Part shown: one piece after another, positions 35,177-44,299 of the stretch | Layout of the letters: every line of letters starts with the position of its first letter | Numbering within the stretch: position 1 is the stretch's first letter | Assembly: GCA_937880845.1 (NCBI GenBank) | Contig: CALFLL010000045.1 | Coordinates: 74,603 to 138,602 of the forward strand | Reading direction: 5' to 3' | From: an uncultured Drancourtella sp. | GTDB taxonomy: Bacteria; Bacillota; Clostridia; Lachnospirales; Lachnospiraceae | DNA: 64,000 nucleotides | Notes under the pieces: generated by a model | The model's input: the letters and a program-made list of their open reading frames with translations, nothing else | Databases searched by the model: none | What the model was told of the DNA's origin: nothing | Made by a program: the position numbers and the translations under genes

Positions 35177-36253
35177 ATGGAAAAAAAACAACTGGATGAC
35201 GAAGATTATGCAAGAAAAGAGAGAATTCTGAAGCAAAGAGCAAAGAGGAAGAAAAAACAGCAAAAGAAAAGGAAAAAAACGACTGTTGCAGTGACGGCAG
35301 CCATACTGATAGTGGCAGTGACCGGCATGGCCTGTTTTTTAACAAGGGATCATAATGATAAAAATGCGGAAGTGCTGACATACGAGGCCGAACATTATAA
35401 CAAGTCTGTTTTTCAAACAGAACAACTGTTTGCTTCTGATCTTTGCGTAGCGTCAGAGAATCGGGATAAGATACAGTACAGCGGATCCGATGATGTACAT
35501 GCAGCAGGCTTGTTTGATCTGGATTCTCAGAGTGTTCTATATGCAGATAACATTCATGAGAGGTTATATCCGGCAAGTACGACGAAAATCATGACAGCTC
35601 TTCTTGCACTGGAAAAAGGAAATCTTTCCGATATGGTGACAGTAGGGAAGAATGCGGATGGAGCCAGCTTTCCGTGGGATGCACAGCTGTGCGGATTGAA
35701 GGAAGGGGACAGGCTTACCTTGGAAGATTTGCTGTATGGATTGCTTCTGCATTCCGGAAATGATGCCGGAACTGCCATTGCAGAATATATTTCCGGAAGT
35801 GAAGAGGCTTTTGTAAAAGAAATGAATCAGAAAGCAAAAGAGCTGATGGCCGTCAATACTCATTATATGAATCCGCATGGACTTCATGATGTGAACCATT
35901 ACACGACAGCATACGATTTGTATCTGATTTTTAATGAATGCATTAAGAATGAAGAGTTTGTCAAGATCATGGAAACAGACAGTTATACAGCATCTATAAA
36001 GGGTGCCGACGGAAGTGTCCGTGAAGAAGTGTGGACACCGACAAACTATTATGCAAAAGGAATCACAAAAGCTCCGGAAGGAGTAACTGTGCTTGGAGGA
36101 AAGACCGGAACGACGGGAGAGGCAGGAAACTGTTTGATACTGTTGGATCATGATAAACAGAACCGTTCCTATATTTCGGTTGTGATGGGTGCAGGGACAA
36201 AGAATGCACTTTATGAAGATATGAATGCTCTGCTGCAAGGAGCCGCTCGATAG
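35177..36253 (+). CDS. D-alanyl-D-alanine carboxypeptidase (DacF/PBP5-like)
   Basis: 358 residues. A very basic cytoplasmic start (RILKQRAKRKKKQQKKRKKT), one membrane segment (about 38-58) and a serine peptidase domain with SxxK in ASTTKIMTAL, SxN in HSGNDAGTAI and KTG in GGKTGTTGEAG. It removes the last D-Ala from stem peptides, limiting cross-linking. It is a type II anchored version without the usual C-terminal amphipathic helix. The ATG is preferred over a GTG three codons upstream because AAAGGTG sits six bases before the ATG. Confidence 0.9.
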   Translation: MEKKQLDDEDYARKERILKQRAKRKKKQQKKRKKTTVAVTAAILIVAVTGMACFLTRDHNDKNAEVLTYEAEHYNKSVFQTEQLFASDLCVASENRDKIQYSGSDDVHAAGLFDLDSQSVLYADNIHERLYPASTTKIMTALLALEKGNLSDMVTVGKNADGASFPWDAQLCGLKEGDRLTLEDLLYGLLLHSGNDAGTAIAEYISGSEEAFVKEMNQKAKELMAVNTHYMNPHGLHDVNHYTTAYDLYLIFNECIKNEEFVKIMETDSYTASIKGADGSVREEVWTPTNYYAKGITKAPEGVTVLGGKTGTTGEAGNCLILLDHDKQNRSYISVVMGAGTKNALYEDMNALLQGAAR

Positions 36254-36286
36254 GCTCCGACTTACAGCAGAATGAATGGATTATGA

Positions 36287-36493
36287 TCAGTGTTCAGAAA
36301 AACCACGGATCCGTCCAAACAAACTGATCAGGTAGAGTCCGCAGAGCCCGACCAGAGTATAAATGATTCGGGATAAACCTGAGAGGTTGCCAAATAAATA
36401 GGCAACGAGGTCAAAGCGGAATACTCCTACTAACAGCCAGTTTAAAGCTCCGATAATAACTAAAGTCAGAGCAATGTTGTCAAACCATTTCAT
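36287..36493 (-). CDS. DUF378 membrane protein
   Basis: 68 residues with two membrane segments. The family pattern is seen in FDNIALTLVIIGALNWLLVG and FRFDLVAYLFG, followed by IIYTLVGLCGLYLI. Function unknown; common in Firmicutes. The ATG at 36493 has GGAGGATA upstream on the minus strand. It converges on the carboxypeptidase gene. Confidence 0.85.
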   Translation of the reverse strand: MKWFDNIALTLVIIGALNWLLVGVFRFDLVAYLFGNLSGLSRIIYTLVGLCGLYLISLFGRIRGFSEH

Positions 36494-36586
36494 ATGATTA
36501 TCCTCCTTTATCGATTCTTTTTTAGTATCGACAAAAAAAGGAAAATTATACAGACTTTGGGAAAGGATATCAAAAAGGAAAATTGT

Positions 36587-37531
36587 ATGGAAGAAAGATT
36601 TTACAGAACATACAGTCATTTTTTAAAAGAAAAATACGGTGAGAAAGTGTACAAGCTTCCTGTGAATCTTCCGGGCACCTGCCCAAACAGGAAAAACGGA
36701 ACAGGATGTACATTTTGTTCGGAAAAGGGAACCGGCTTTGAAGCAATGAAAGCCTGTGTATCCGTGACAAAGCAGCTAGAAGAAACAAAAGAATATATAA
36801 CCCGACGGTATCATGCAAAGAAGTACATTGCATATTTTCAAAACTATACGAATACCTATTTCCCGTTTGACGTATTTTGCTCGTATGTTGAAGAGGCATG
36901 TAAAGTCAAGGATATCGTTGAAATTTCAATTTCCACCAGGCCGGACTGTATCAACAGCCGTTACCTGGCTTTTTTGAATGAAATTATGGAAAAAACCGGT
37001 ATAGCCATCACCATTGAACTTGGCCTTCAGACCGTAAATTACCATACATTGCAAAAGATCAATCGGGGACATGGGCTTGCAGAATATATTGATGCGGTTA
37101 TGAAAATCAAAAAGTATCCTTTTGATATATGTACTCATGTAATTTTGAATCTTCCGTGGGATGATGTGAGTGATGTAAAGGAAACCGCAAAAATCCTTTC
37201 TGTTTTGGGGACGGATATCGTCAAGATTCATTCGCTGTATATTGCGAAAGGAACCAAAATGGCAGATCAATATAAAAACGGAGACTTTCGTATTTGTTCG
37301 GTTGATGAGTATCTTGACCGACTGATTTTGTTTTTGCAGTATCTCCGACCGGATATAGTGATAGAGCGGATGTTCAGTCGTATTCCGGAAGAAGATGCTC
37401 TTTTTTCTAATTGGAATACCAGTTGGTGGAAATTGAAAGATATGGTTCTGGAAAGAATGGAAGAAAAACAGGTGATCCAAGGTGATCACTGTGATTATAT
37501 GGATGGCTGTGCTTTGAGATTATTAAATTAG
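36587..37531 (+). CDS. TIGR01212-type radical SAM protein (YtqA/YhcC-like)
   Basis: 314 residues. The cluster motif is the unusual long spaced form CPNRKNGTGCTFCSEKGTG, typical of the TIGR01212 family, followed by YIAYFQNYTNTYFP, SISTRPDCI and IELGLQTVN. These radical SAM enzymes have no settled substrate; a role in RNA modification has been suggested for relatives. ATG chosen with AAAGGA upstream. It is followed by a division-linked gene group. Confidence 0.88.
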   Translation: MEERFYRTYSHFLKEKYGEKVYKLPVNLPGTCPNRKNGTGCTFCSEKGTGFEAMKACVSVTKQLEETKEYITRRYHAKKYIAYFQNYTNTYFPFDVFCSYVEEACKVKDIVEISISTRPDCINSRYLAFLNEIMEKTGIAITIELGLQTVNYHTLQKINRGHGLAEYIDAVMKIKKYPFDICTHVILNLPWDDVSDVKETAKILSVLGTDIVKIHSLYIAKGTKMADQYKNGDFRICSVDEYLDRLILFLQYLRPDIVIERMFSRIPEEDALFSNWNTSWWKLKDMVLERMEEKQVIQGDHCDYMDGCALRLLN

Positions 37532-37542
37532 GGGGAGCTATT

Positions 37543-38919
37543 TTGACGGAATACAAAGAACCTACCAAGACTAAAAAGTATCATCGAAAAATGAATATTA
37601 ATATCGGGCTGCCCCTGTTTGGAGTGATTTTGTTTTATGTGATTGTAAATATCTTGATTTTTACAAGATATAAACAGCCTTCTTATTATGAGGTTCAGCA
37701 CGGTGTGATTTCAAAAGACATTTCCGGTTCCGGAATTGTAATTCGAACCGAAAAAGTGATACCTGCAGAAGATGACGGATATGTTAATTTTTACCGGTCA
37801 GAAGGGACCAAAGTTGCTGCAGATCAGGATGTCTGTGCCGTTTCCGATAAAAAACTGGATTTAAAAACCAGAAAGAAAAAAGCAGAATTTTCGGATATAG
37901 AAAAAAATTATTTTTTAACCTCAGTGCAGAATTTTTCAGATCATTATAATAAGGATACCTTTTCGGAAGTATATCGTTTGCAGGACGAAGCAGAAAAAAT
38001 CTGTCATGATTATACAGAGCAAAATCAGGCTGCCGACATAAAAGCAGCTCTTGAGGAAACAGATCCTGACAGTTATAAAAATTATGTAAGCCAACAGGAT
38101 GGGATTTTGATATATGGGACAGACGGATATGAGGGACTTCAGCCGGAAGATGTAACAGATTCGATTTTAAATAAAAGCGATTATGTAAAAAAGAAAGTGC
38201 CGGAGAATAAAAAAATAAAAAAAGGCGAAGACGCTTACAAATTGATCACACAGGAAGAATGGAGTATGGTGTTAAAGATCGATACACAGACTGCGGAAAG
38301 TTTAAAAGACCGGTCAAGCGTCCACGTTCGTTTTATGAAAGATGATACCGAAGCAACAGCAAAACTTCAGTTGGAAGAAAGAAAGAAAAACAAATGGTAT
38401 GCGTATCTGACATTTGAAAGCGGGATGGTACGTTATGCAGAGGAAAGATATCTTGATATCGAAATTGAACTGGAAAATGTAGAAGGGCTAAAAATCCCGA
38501 AATCTGCTGTTGTAAAAAAAGATTGTTATAAAATCCCAAGAGAATACATTGTGGAAATCGGGGAAAAAGGGAAGAAAGGCGTATTGGTATTCGATGGGAA
38601 AGATACCAAATCACAACCTGTTACCATTTACGAAGATACAGACGAAAATACGGTGTGTATTTCGACAGAAGATTTACCGAAAGGTACGATGATTAAAATG
38701 AAAGATTCCAATAATACGAGGACACTTTCAGACAGTATAAAACAGACAGGAGTATATGAAGCGGGAAACGGATATGCAGTCTTTACTTCTGTCAACATCG
38801 TGGCAAAAAATAAGGATTATTATATCGTAAAAGAAGAGAATGACAATAAGTTATCCAACTATGACCGAATCGTGGCAGATGCAGAATCCGTAAAAGAAAA
38901 TGAAATTCTTGTTCAATAG
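37543..38919 (+). CDS. HlyD-like membrane-fusion-type protein in the sepF cluster
   Basis: 458 residues. A short basic cytoplasmic start, one membrane segment (about 22-42), then an extracytoplasmic region. GVISKDISGSGIVIRTEKVI followed by AEDDGYVNFYRSEGTKV is a barrel-sandwich (biotinyl-lipoyl-like) half as in HlyD proteins; the closing part includes LKIPKSAVVKKDCYKIPREY and LPKGTMIKM. No transporter gene is adjacent. Its fixed place upstream of yggS and sepF in Clostridia suggests a cell-envelope or division-related job, but this is inference. TTG start after AGGGGGAG. Confidence 0.7.
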   Translation: MTEYKEPTKTKKYHRKMNINIGLPLFGVILFYVIVNILIFTRYKQPSYYEVQHGVISKDISGSGIVIRTEKVIPAEDDGYVNFYRSEGTKVAADQDVCAVSDKKLDLKTRKKKAEFSDIEKNYFLTSVQNFSDHYNKDTFSEVYRLQDEAEKICHDYTEQNQAADIKAALEETDPDSYKNYVSQQDGILIYGTDGYEGLQPEDVTDSILNKSDYVKKKVPENKKIKKGEDAYKLITQEEWSMVLKIDTQTAESLKDRSSVHVRFMKDDTEATAKLQLEERKKNKWYAYLTFESGMVRYAEERYLDIEIELENVEGLKIPKSAVVKKDCYKIPREYIVEIGEKGKKGVLVFDGKDTKSQPVTIYEDTDENTVCISTEDLPKGTMIKMKDSNNTRTLSDSIKQTGVYEAGNGYAVFTSVNIVAKNKDYYIVKEENDNKLSNYDRIVADAESVKENEILVQ

Positions 38920-38938
38920 AAGAAAGGAAGGAAACAAA

Positions 38939-39670
38939 ATGGATGAAATGTATACGGAAGGTATGGTAACAGAAAATCTCCGGGAAGTAGAAGAAAGGAT
39001 CCAAAAGGCATGTGAAAGAGCAGGGAGAAAGAGAGAAGAAGTAACACTTGTTGCCGTCAGCAAAACAAAACCGATTGAAATGATCCAGGAAGCCTATCGG
39101 AATGGAATCCGTGTATTCGGGGAAAATAAAGTTCAGGAACTAGATGAAAAGTTTGAAAAACTTCCAAAAGATATTCAATGGCAGATGATAGGACATCTTC
39201 AGAGAAACAAAGTAAAATATATTGTTGACAAAGCAAAGATGATCCATTCGGTGGATTCTTTAAGGCTTGCCGAAACAATTGAAAAAGAGGCAGAAAAAAA
39301 ACAGGTTACTGTCAATATATTGATAGAGGTCAACATGGCAAAAGAAGAAAGCAAATTTGGTCTTATGCCGGAAGAAGTAATGGGATTTGTCAATAAGCTG
39401 AAAACATTTAAACATATAAAAGTATGCGGTTTGATGACAATCGCACCGAATACTGCAAATCCTGAAGAAAATCGACAATATTTTCATGATATGAAGAAAT
39501 TATCTGTTGACATCGCAGCCAAAAACATTGATAATATCACTATGGGCGTACTTTCTATGGGTATGACCAATGATTATGAAGTAGCGATTGAAGAGGGTGC
39601 CACAATGGTGCGTGTCGGTACAGGAATCTTTGGTAAAAGAAATTATGCTTTAGATAAGAACACAAGATAG
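38939..39670 (+). CDS. PLP homeostasis protein, YggS family
   Basis: 243 residues, fold type III PLP protein. The Lys that binds PLP is in LVAVSKTKP; GENKVQELDEKFE, WQMIGHLQRNKVKYI and a C-terminal MGMTNDYEVAIEEGATMVRV are family hallmarks. It keeps PLP balanced and affects amino acid metabolism; it carries no known catalytic activity. It sits directly upstream of sepF as in most Gram-positives. GGAAGG before the ATG. Confidence 0.93.
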   Translation: MDEMYTEGMVTENLREVEERIQKACERAGRKREEVTLVAVSKTKPIEMIQEAYRNGIRVFGENKVQELDEKFEKLPKDIQWQMIGHLQRNKVKYIVDKAKMIHSVDSLRLAETIEKEAEKKQVTVNILIEVNMAKEESKFGLMPEEVMGFVNKLKTFKHIKVCGLMTIAPNTANPEENRQYFHDMKKLSVDIAAKNIDNITMGVLSMGMTNDYEVAIEEGATMVRVGTGIFGKRNYALDKNTR

Positions 39671-39682
39671 GAGCGTAACAAG

Positions 39683-40243
39683 ATGGGTGTATTTAACAAG
39701 TTTATGGACATCATGAAATTAAATGATAACGAAAGTGATTACGATGATGATGATTTCTTTGATGACGAAGATGATTTAGAAGATTACGAAGAAAAACCAA
39801 AAAAGAAATTCTTCGGAAAAGATAAAAAGAACGATGATGAGTATGAAAACGAACATGAAGAAGATGAAATGTTTTCATCCGGAAGATCTGAAACATCAAC
39901 AAACAGCAAGGTGACACCGATGAGACATGCACATCGCCGTACACCGGCACAGGGGATGGAAGTATGTGTGATCAAGCCAAGTTCTGTGGAAGATTCCAGG
40001 GAGATTACAGAAACTCTTCTGAGCGGACGTACAGTGATTCTGAATTTGGAAGGGTTGGATCTGGAAATCGCACAGCGTATTATCGACTTTACATCCGGTG
40101 CGACATTTGCCATTGACGGAAATTTGCAGAGAATTTCCAGTTTCATTTTCCTTCTTACTCCGACAAATGTTGGAATTTCCGGAGATCTTCAGGATTTGCT
40201 GAATGGTTCTTTTGATGTATCCTCCATCAGCAAGAGATATTAA
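39683..40243 (+). CDS. sepF: Cell division protein SepF
   Basis: 186 residues: an N-terminal amphipathic membrane helix (GVFNKFMDIMKL), a strongly acidic, disordered linker (about 14-65) and the SepF domain (about 90-180) with SREITETLLSGRTVILNLEG and FLLTPTNVGISGD. SepF forms rings that tie FtsZ filaments to the membrane. The acidic linker is longer than usual. Downstream ylmH begins one base after its stop. Confidence 0.93.
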   Translation: MGVFNKFMDIMKLNDNESDYDDDDFFDDEDDLEDYEEKPKKKFFGKDKKNDDEYENEHEEDEMFSSGRSETSTNSKVTPMRHAHRRTPAQGMEVCVIKPSSVEDSREITETLLSGRTVILNLEGLDLEIAQRIIDFTSGATFAIDGNLQRISSFIFLLTPTNVGISGDLQDLLNGSFDVSSISKRY

Positions 40244-40244
40244 G

Positions 40245-41000
40245 ATGGAAAAAGATGAAGTTTTACTTCGAAAAAGACTGATTGAATTATCACGGATTGC
40301 TTATCAGAGAGGGATTGTTACATTCAGTGATTTTTTAAATCTGAACGAATTAAATATTTTACATACCATTCCAAAAGAAGAGCTGTATACGCAGTATAAA
40401 ACTTTTGGTGGATATGCATGTGCAGAGCGTCAGATGGTTGCTTTTCTACCTGATGCTCTTTGCTATGAGTATTTCTATCCGTTTGCAGTGCTGAGGATTA
40501 GGCCCTTGAATAAGAAGTTTTCAGAAGAGCTAACGCACAGGGATTATCTTGGAGCAATTTTGAATCTTGGGATGGAACGGTGTAAAATAGGAGACATTCT
40601 CATTTTGGAGAAAGAAGCCGTTCTGTTTGTGACAGAAGGAATGGCAGAGTTTGTCCTTCAGAATCTGACAAGAATACGCCATACTTCTGTGATGATATTC
40701 AAAGAAGAGCAGGGTGGGTTTGAATATGAACCTGCATATGAGAGCATAAAAGGGACGGTTGCATCGATCCGTCTGGATGCTCTTTTGGCACAGGCTTTTT
40801 CCTCTTCCAGAAGCAAGCTGACGGGATTGATTGAAGGGAAAAAAGTGTTCGTTAACGGAAAACTCATCGTGAGTAACGGATACCATGTGAAAGAAAATGA
40901 CCTGATATCCGTGCGGGGATTCGGCAAATTTAAATATTGCGGAGTGATTTCGGAAACAAAGAAAGGCAGATATTATATAGAAATTCAAAAATATATATAA
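40245..41000 (+). CDS. ylmH: YlmH family S4-domain RNA-binding protein
   Basis: 251 residues. The N-terminal part (VTFSDFLNLNELNILHTIPK, GYACAERQMVAFLPD) and the C-terminal S4 domain (IRLDALLAQAFSSSRSKLTG, then KVFVNGKLI) match YlmH. In recent work YlmH binds 50S-peptidyl-tRNA complexes in ribosome-associated quality control; this is family knowledge, not shown here. It keeps its usual place after sepF. The start codon follows the sepF stop by one base and lacks a strong ribosome binding site, suggesting coupling. Confidence 0.88.
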   Translation: MEKDEVLLRKRLIELSRIAYQRGIVTFSDFLNLNELNILHTIPKEELYTQYKTFGGYACAERQMVAFLPDALCYEYFYPFAVLRIRPLNKKFSEELTHRDYLGAILNLGMERCKIGDILILEKEAVLFVTEGMAEFVLQNLTRIRHTSVMIFKEEQGGFEYEPAYESIKGTVASIRLDALLAQAFSSSRSKLTGLIEGKKVFVNGKLIVSNGYHVKENDLISVRGFGKFKYCGVISETKKGRYYIEIQKYI

Positions 41001-41017
41001 TAGAGATGGAGAAGAAT

Positions 41018-41530
41018 ATGAAGTCAGAAAAACAAGGCAGAGTCTATATATTGGCAGTTCTCGCAATGGTGATCGCGGTGGCGGCAGATCAGGTGACAAA
41101 ATATCTGGCAGTTATTTATCTGAAAGATAAACCGCCTTTTGTCATATGGGATCAGGTATTTGAACTGACATACCTTGAAAACAGAGGTGCCGCATTTGGC
41201 CTGCTTCAGAACAGGACTATTTTTTTTGTTATAACGGCATGTGTCGTTTTTGCAATTGTAATATTTTTGTATATAAAAATACCAAAAACATCCAAATATC
41301 TGCCCCTCAGACTTTGCGGAATTTTTGTTTTTGCAGGTGCGGCCGGAAATTTGATTGACAGAATACGTTTGGGGTATGTAGTGGATTTCTTTTATTTCAA
41401 ACTGATTGATTTTCCGATTTTTAATGTGGCAGATATATATGTAACGGTGGGATTTGCAGTTCTTGTTGTTTTGATCTTATTTGTATATAAAGAAGAAGAA
41501 CTGGCTTGTTTTACCAAAAAGAAGAGGTAA
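41018..41530 (+). CDS. lspA: Lipoprotein signal peptidase (SPase II)
   Basis: 170 residues, four membrane segments. The catalytic aspartates are in AGNLIDRIRLGYVVDF and FNVADIYVTVG; AVAADQVTKYLAV and TYLENRGAAFGLL are further conserved blocks. It cleaves prolipoproteins after lipidation. The second of two in-frame ATGs is chosen because GGAG lies at normal distance. DivIVA, often found here, is absent between ylmH and lspA. Confidence 0.94.
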   Translation: MKSEKQGRVYILAVLAMVIAVAADQVTKYLAVIYLKDKPPFVIWDQVFELTYLENRGAAFGLLQNRTIFFVITACVVFAIVIFLYIKIPKTSKYLPLRLCGIFVFAGAAGNLIDRIRLGYVVDFFYFKLIDFPIFNVADIYVTVGFAVLVVLILFVYKEEELACFTKKKR

Positions 41531-41537
41531 CGATTAC

Positions 41538-42461
41538 ATGAAAGAAAGACAATATACAGCAGAGGAATTTGTCGGAGAAAGAATTGACAAATTCCTCTCT
41601 TTAAAGTTAGAGGATGTTTCCCGGTCTTACATACAGAAACTGATTAAGGATTCCATGATCCTGGTGAACGGGAAAACCATAAAATCAAATTATAAGTTAA
41701 ATGAGAAAGATCAAGTGACGGTTCAAATCCCTGATGCCGTTGAACCGGATATCCTTCCGGAAAATATCCCTCTTGATATCCTTTATGAAGACAAGGATAT
41801 TCTGGTAGTAAATAAGCCGAAAAACATGGTCGTACATCCGGCAGCGGGGCATTACAGCGGAACCCTTGTCAATGCTTTGTTGTATCATTGTAAAGACAGT
41901 CTTTCCGGGATCAATGGTGTTATGCGTCCGGGAATCGTCCATCGGATTGATATGGATACTACAGGTTCTCTTCTGGTCTGTAAGACAGATGAGGCACATC
42001 GGTTTTTGGCAGAACAGTTAAAAGAACACTCCATAAAAAGAGAGTACCATGCTATCGTATATGGAAATCTTGCCACAGATGAAGGGGTTATTGATGCCCC
42101 GATTGGAAGGCATCCTACAGACCGAAAGAAAATGAGCATCAATTATAAAAACGGAAAGCCGGCAGTCACCCATTATTATGTATTAGAAAGATTTGGGAAA
42201 TTTACTTATGTAAAATGCAGGCTGGAAACCGGAAGAACGCATCAGATTCGTGTGCACATGGCAAGCATCCATCATCCGTTGCTTGGAGATGAAGTATATG
42301 GGGCGGTCAAAAAACAACCGTTTTCCAATCTTTGCGGACAGGTGCTCCATGCCAAGACACTTGGCATTATTCATCCTTCCACGGGAGAATATATGGAATT
42401 TGATGCTCCGTTGCCATCTTATTTTGTTGAATTGTTGCAAAAATTAAGAAGTCAACGATAA
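41538..42461 (+). CDS. rluD: Ribosomal large subunit pseudouridine synthase, RluD-like
   Basis: 307 residues. N-terminal S4 domain (ERIDKFLSLKLEDVSRSYIQ), catalytic HRIDMDTTGSLLV (Asp in the HRxDxxTxG motif) and the C-terminal RTHQIRVHMASIHHPLLGD. It modifies uridines in 23S rRNA. It follows lspA after seven bases as in B. subtilis (ylyB). Confidence 0.94.
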   Translation: MKERQYTAEEFVGERIDKFLSLKLEDVSRSYIQKLIKDSMILVNGKTIKSNYKLNEKDQVTVQIPDAVEPDILPENIPLDILYEDKDILVVNKPKNMVVHPAAGHYSGTLVNALLYHCKDSLSGINGVMRPGIVHRIDMDTTGSLLVCKTDEAHRFLAEQLKEHSIKREYHAIVYGNLATDEGVIDAPIGRHPTDRKKMSINYKNGKPAVTHYYVLERFGKFTYVKCRLETGRTHQIRVHMASIHHPLLGDEVYGAVKKQPFSNLCGQVLHAKTLGIIHPSTGEYMEFDAPLPSYFVELLQKLRSQR

Positions 42462-42467
42462 ATTGGT

Positions 42468-42496
42468 GAAAAGTTATATACTTTTCTTGTTTTTTG
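42468..42496 (+). terminator. Terminator after rluD
   Basis: GAAAAGT and ACTTTTC arms with a five-base loop, followed by TTGTTTTTTG. Confidence 0.6.
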
Positions 42497-42549
42497 CGAT
42501 ATAATAATTGTATAAGTAATGAACCTGACATTAAAGGAGCGTGATTTAT

Positions 42550-43194
42550 ATGGCTGAAACAAATACAATTATTACAATCGGAAGAGAATTCGGAAGCGGC
42601 GGACATGAAATCGGTACCAGATTATCCGAATGTTTACATATTCCGCTATATGATAAAGAAATGCTGGAGAGAGCATCAAAAGAAAGTGGAATATGTGAGG
42701 AGATTCTAAAGGCACATGATGAGAAACCGACCAATAGTTTCCTATATTCCCTTGTAATGGACACTTATTCTGTTGGGTATACATCCGGAGCATATGCGGA
42801 TATGCCAATTAATCACAAGATTTTTCTTGCTCAATTTGATGCAATCAAAAAGATTGCAGATGAAGGACCGTGTATTTTGATCGGAAGATGTGCAGATTAT
42901 GCATTGGAAGATTATCCAAATGTATTAAGCGTATTTATCCATGCGGATGTGACAAAAAGGGTAAAGAGGATCAGCCGTATGTATGACCTGACCGACGCAA
43001 AAGCAAAAGAACTGATTTTGAAAACAGATAAAAAACGCGGTAGCTATTATAATTATTATACAAATAAAAAATGGTCATCCATACAGAGCTATGATGTTTG
43101 CTTAGACAGCGGTGTTTTAGGTATTGATGGTTGTGTAGAGGCGATCATGGAACTTATCAAGATTAAAGAAAAAAATTTCAAACCTGTACTGTAA
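42550..43194 (+). CDS. Cytidylate kinase-like family protein
   Basis: 214 residues. It starts with the P-loop-like ITIGREFGSGGHEIGTRLSE and continues with PLYDKEMLERASKESG, LIGRCADYALEDYPNVLSVF and RVKRISRMYDLTDAKAKELI. This is the AAA_33/cytidylate-kinase-2 group, whose natural substrate is unclear. The true cmk gene is normally shorter and different, so I do not assign that name. AAAGGAG precedes the start. Confidence 0.82.
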   Translation: MAETNTIITIGREFGSGGHEIGTRLSECLHIPLYDKEMLERASKESGICEEILKAHDEKPTNSFLYSLVMDTYSVGYTSGAYADMPINHKIFLAQFDAIKKIADEGPCILIGRCADYALEDYPNVLSVFIHADVTKRVKRISRMYDLTDAKAKELILKTDKKRGSYYNYYTNKKWSSIQSYDVCLDSGVLGIDGCVEAIMELIKIKEKNFKPVL

Positions 43195-43205
43195 AGCTGC
43201 TTTAC

Positions 43206-43248
43206 AAATAAGAAGGTTTCCCGGAGGTTTCGGGAAACCTTCTTATTT
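43206..43248. terminator. Strong bidirectional terminator
   Basis: Perfect 18-base arms (AAATAAGAAGGTTTCCCG and its complement) around a seven-base loop, AT-rich at both outer ends. It ends both the kinase-like gene and the convergent LysR gene, whose stop codon lies inside the 3' arm. Confidence 0.9.
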
Positions 43249-44178
43249 ATGCATAAGTTTGATAAATTCATCCATAACACGGGTCTTATATTTGTTTTTA
43301 CGGTAATAGAAGAAGACTTCTCTTTGAGTATAGTCTCCGCTTAATTTGTAATAGACAAGATTTTCAAAAGAAGGAAGCTGTGCCACAAGAAAATCACCTA
43401 TAAAAGTAGCACCCAGCTGTGTAGAAGCAGCCATATAGGCTGTTGCCTGCTGATTTAACTCTAAAATGATATCAGGATGAAATCCGGCACGGTTACAGAT
43501 TTTATCTCCACGTACTCTGGTGTCATTGCCGGGAGTAAGCATGATAAAGGGGATATCTGAAAATTCATGCAAAGGGACAGAAGGAAATTCCGGTTTCCGG
43601 TAATCTTTGTTTTTAATTTCTGCATGTGAAAGCTGATAGTCCTTTAGCTTTTTGTTAACGGAAAACTGTTTTGGAACGGCAAGAAGAAGAGATTCCAAAC
43701 AATACTTTTCTTTATTATAAATCTGATCGTCATAATGATAATTATCGACTACGAAATCAAGAGTATTGTCATTTAGCATTTTTTCCAACTGAGCAGTATT
43801 TCCTTCGATCAGTTGAATAGAAACATTGGGAAACATATTTTTAAAAGTGGTGATCAAAGGCGGAAGTACATAGGCAGCAAAGACATTGGTTGCTCCTATG
43901 GCGAGATGTCCGGTTTTCAATGTGTTCAGATTATTGATATAATCTTCAAAATCATGTTCTATTTTATAAATTTCCTTGATGGCTTTAATGTAGGCTTCCC
44001 CATGTTCCGTAAGCTGCAGAGGGGTGGTACTTCGGTCGAAAATCAGAAATCCAAGCTCATTTTCGACTTTTTTGATCCGCGCACTTAAGGAAGGCTGGCT
44101 GATATATAAATTTTGAGCGGCTTTTGAAAAACTTCGTTCTTTATACACTTCGTACACATAATCTTTCCGATGAAACAT
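43243..44178 (-). CDS. LysR family transcriptional regulator
   Basis: 311 residues. N-terminal winged helix-turn-helix (RSFSKAAQNLYISQPSLSAR, IKKVENELGFLIFDR) and a C-terminal substrate-binding domain (LKTGHLAIGATNVFAAYVLP). Such regulators usually activate a divergent gene in response to a small molecule. Here the divergent neighbour is an aminotransferase gene, and a 9-base inverted repeat lies between them. GGAGGAAT precedes the ATG on the minus strand. Confidence 0.92.
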   Translation of the reverse strand: MFHRKDYVYEVYKERSFSKAAQNLYISQPSLSARIKKVENELGFLIFDRSTTPLQLTEHGEAYIKAIKEIYKIEHDFEDYINNLNTLKTGHLAIGATNVFAAYVLPPLITTFKNMFPNVSIQLIEGNTAQLEKMLNDNTLDFVVDNYHYDDQIYNKEKYCLESLLLAVPKQFSVNKKLKDYQLSHAEIKNKDYRKPEFPSVPLHEFSDIPFIMLTPGNDTRVRGDKICNRAGFHPDIILELNQQATAYMAASTQLGATFIGDFLVAQLPSFENLVYYKLSGDYTQREVFFYYRKNKYKTRVMDEFIKLMHK

Positions 44179-44210
44179 AATTCCTCCTTATAGTTAAAAT
44201 GATATAATAT

Positions 44211-44238
44211 ATATATTCATATAAGTATTTGAATATAT
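44211..44238. promoter_or_regulatory. Candidate LysR operator (inverted repeat)
   Basis: ATATATTCA and TGAATATAT, perfect 9-base arms separated by 10 bases, lie between the divergent LysR and aminotransferase genes. The right arm overlaps the aminotransferase -35 box. Confidence 0.55.
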
Positions 44239-44258
44239 TATACCTGCTGTAGTATGAT
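44229..44258 (+). promoter_or_regulatory. Candidate promoter of the aminotransferase gene
   Basis: TTGAAT (44229-44234), an 18-base spacer and TATGAT (44253-44258). Confidence 0.45.
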
Positions 44259-44299
44259 GAAATCAATAAGAAACAGAACTTTTTAAGGAGAATAGAAAA

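Noticed and set aside
36229..36271. Hairpin at the end of the carboxypeptidase gene (GGAGCC/GGCTCC with CTGCTG/CAGCAG)
   Set aside because: It overlaps the coding end and has no T run; not called a terminator.
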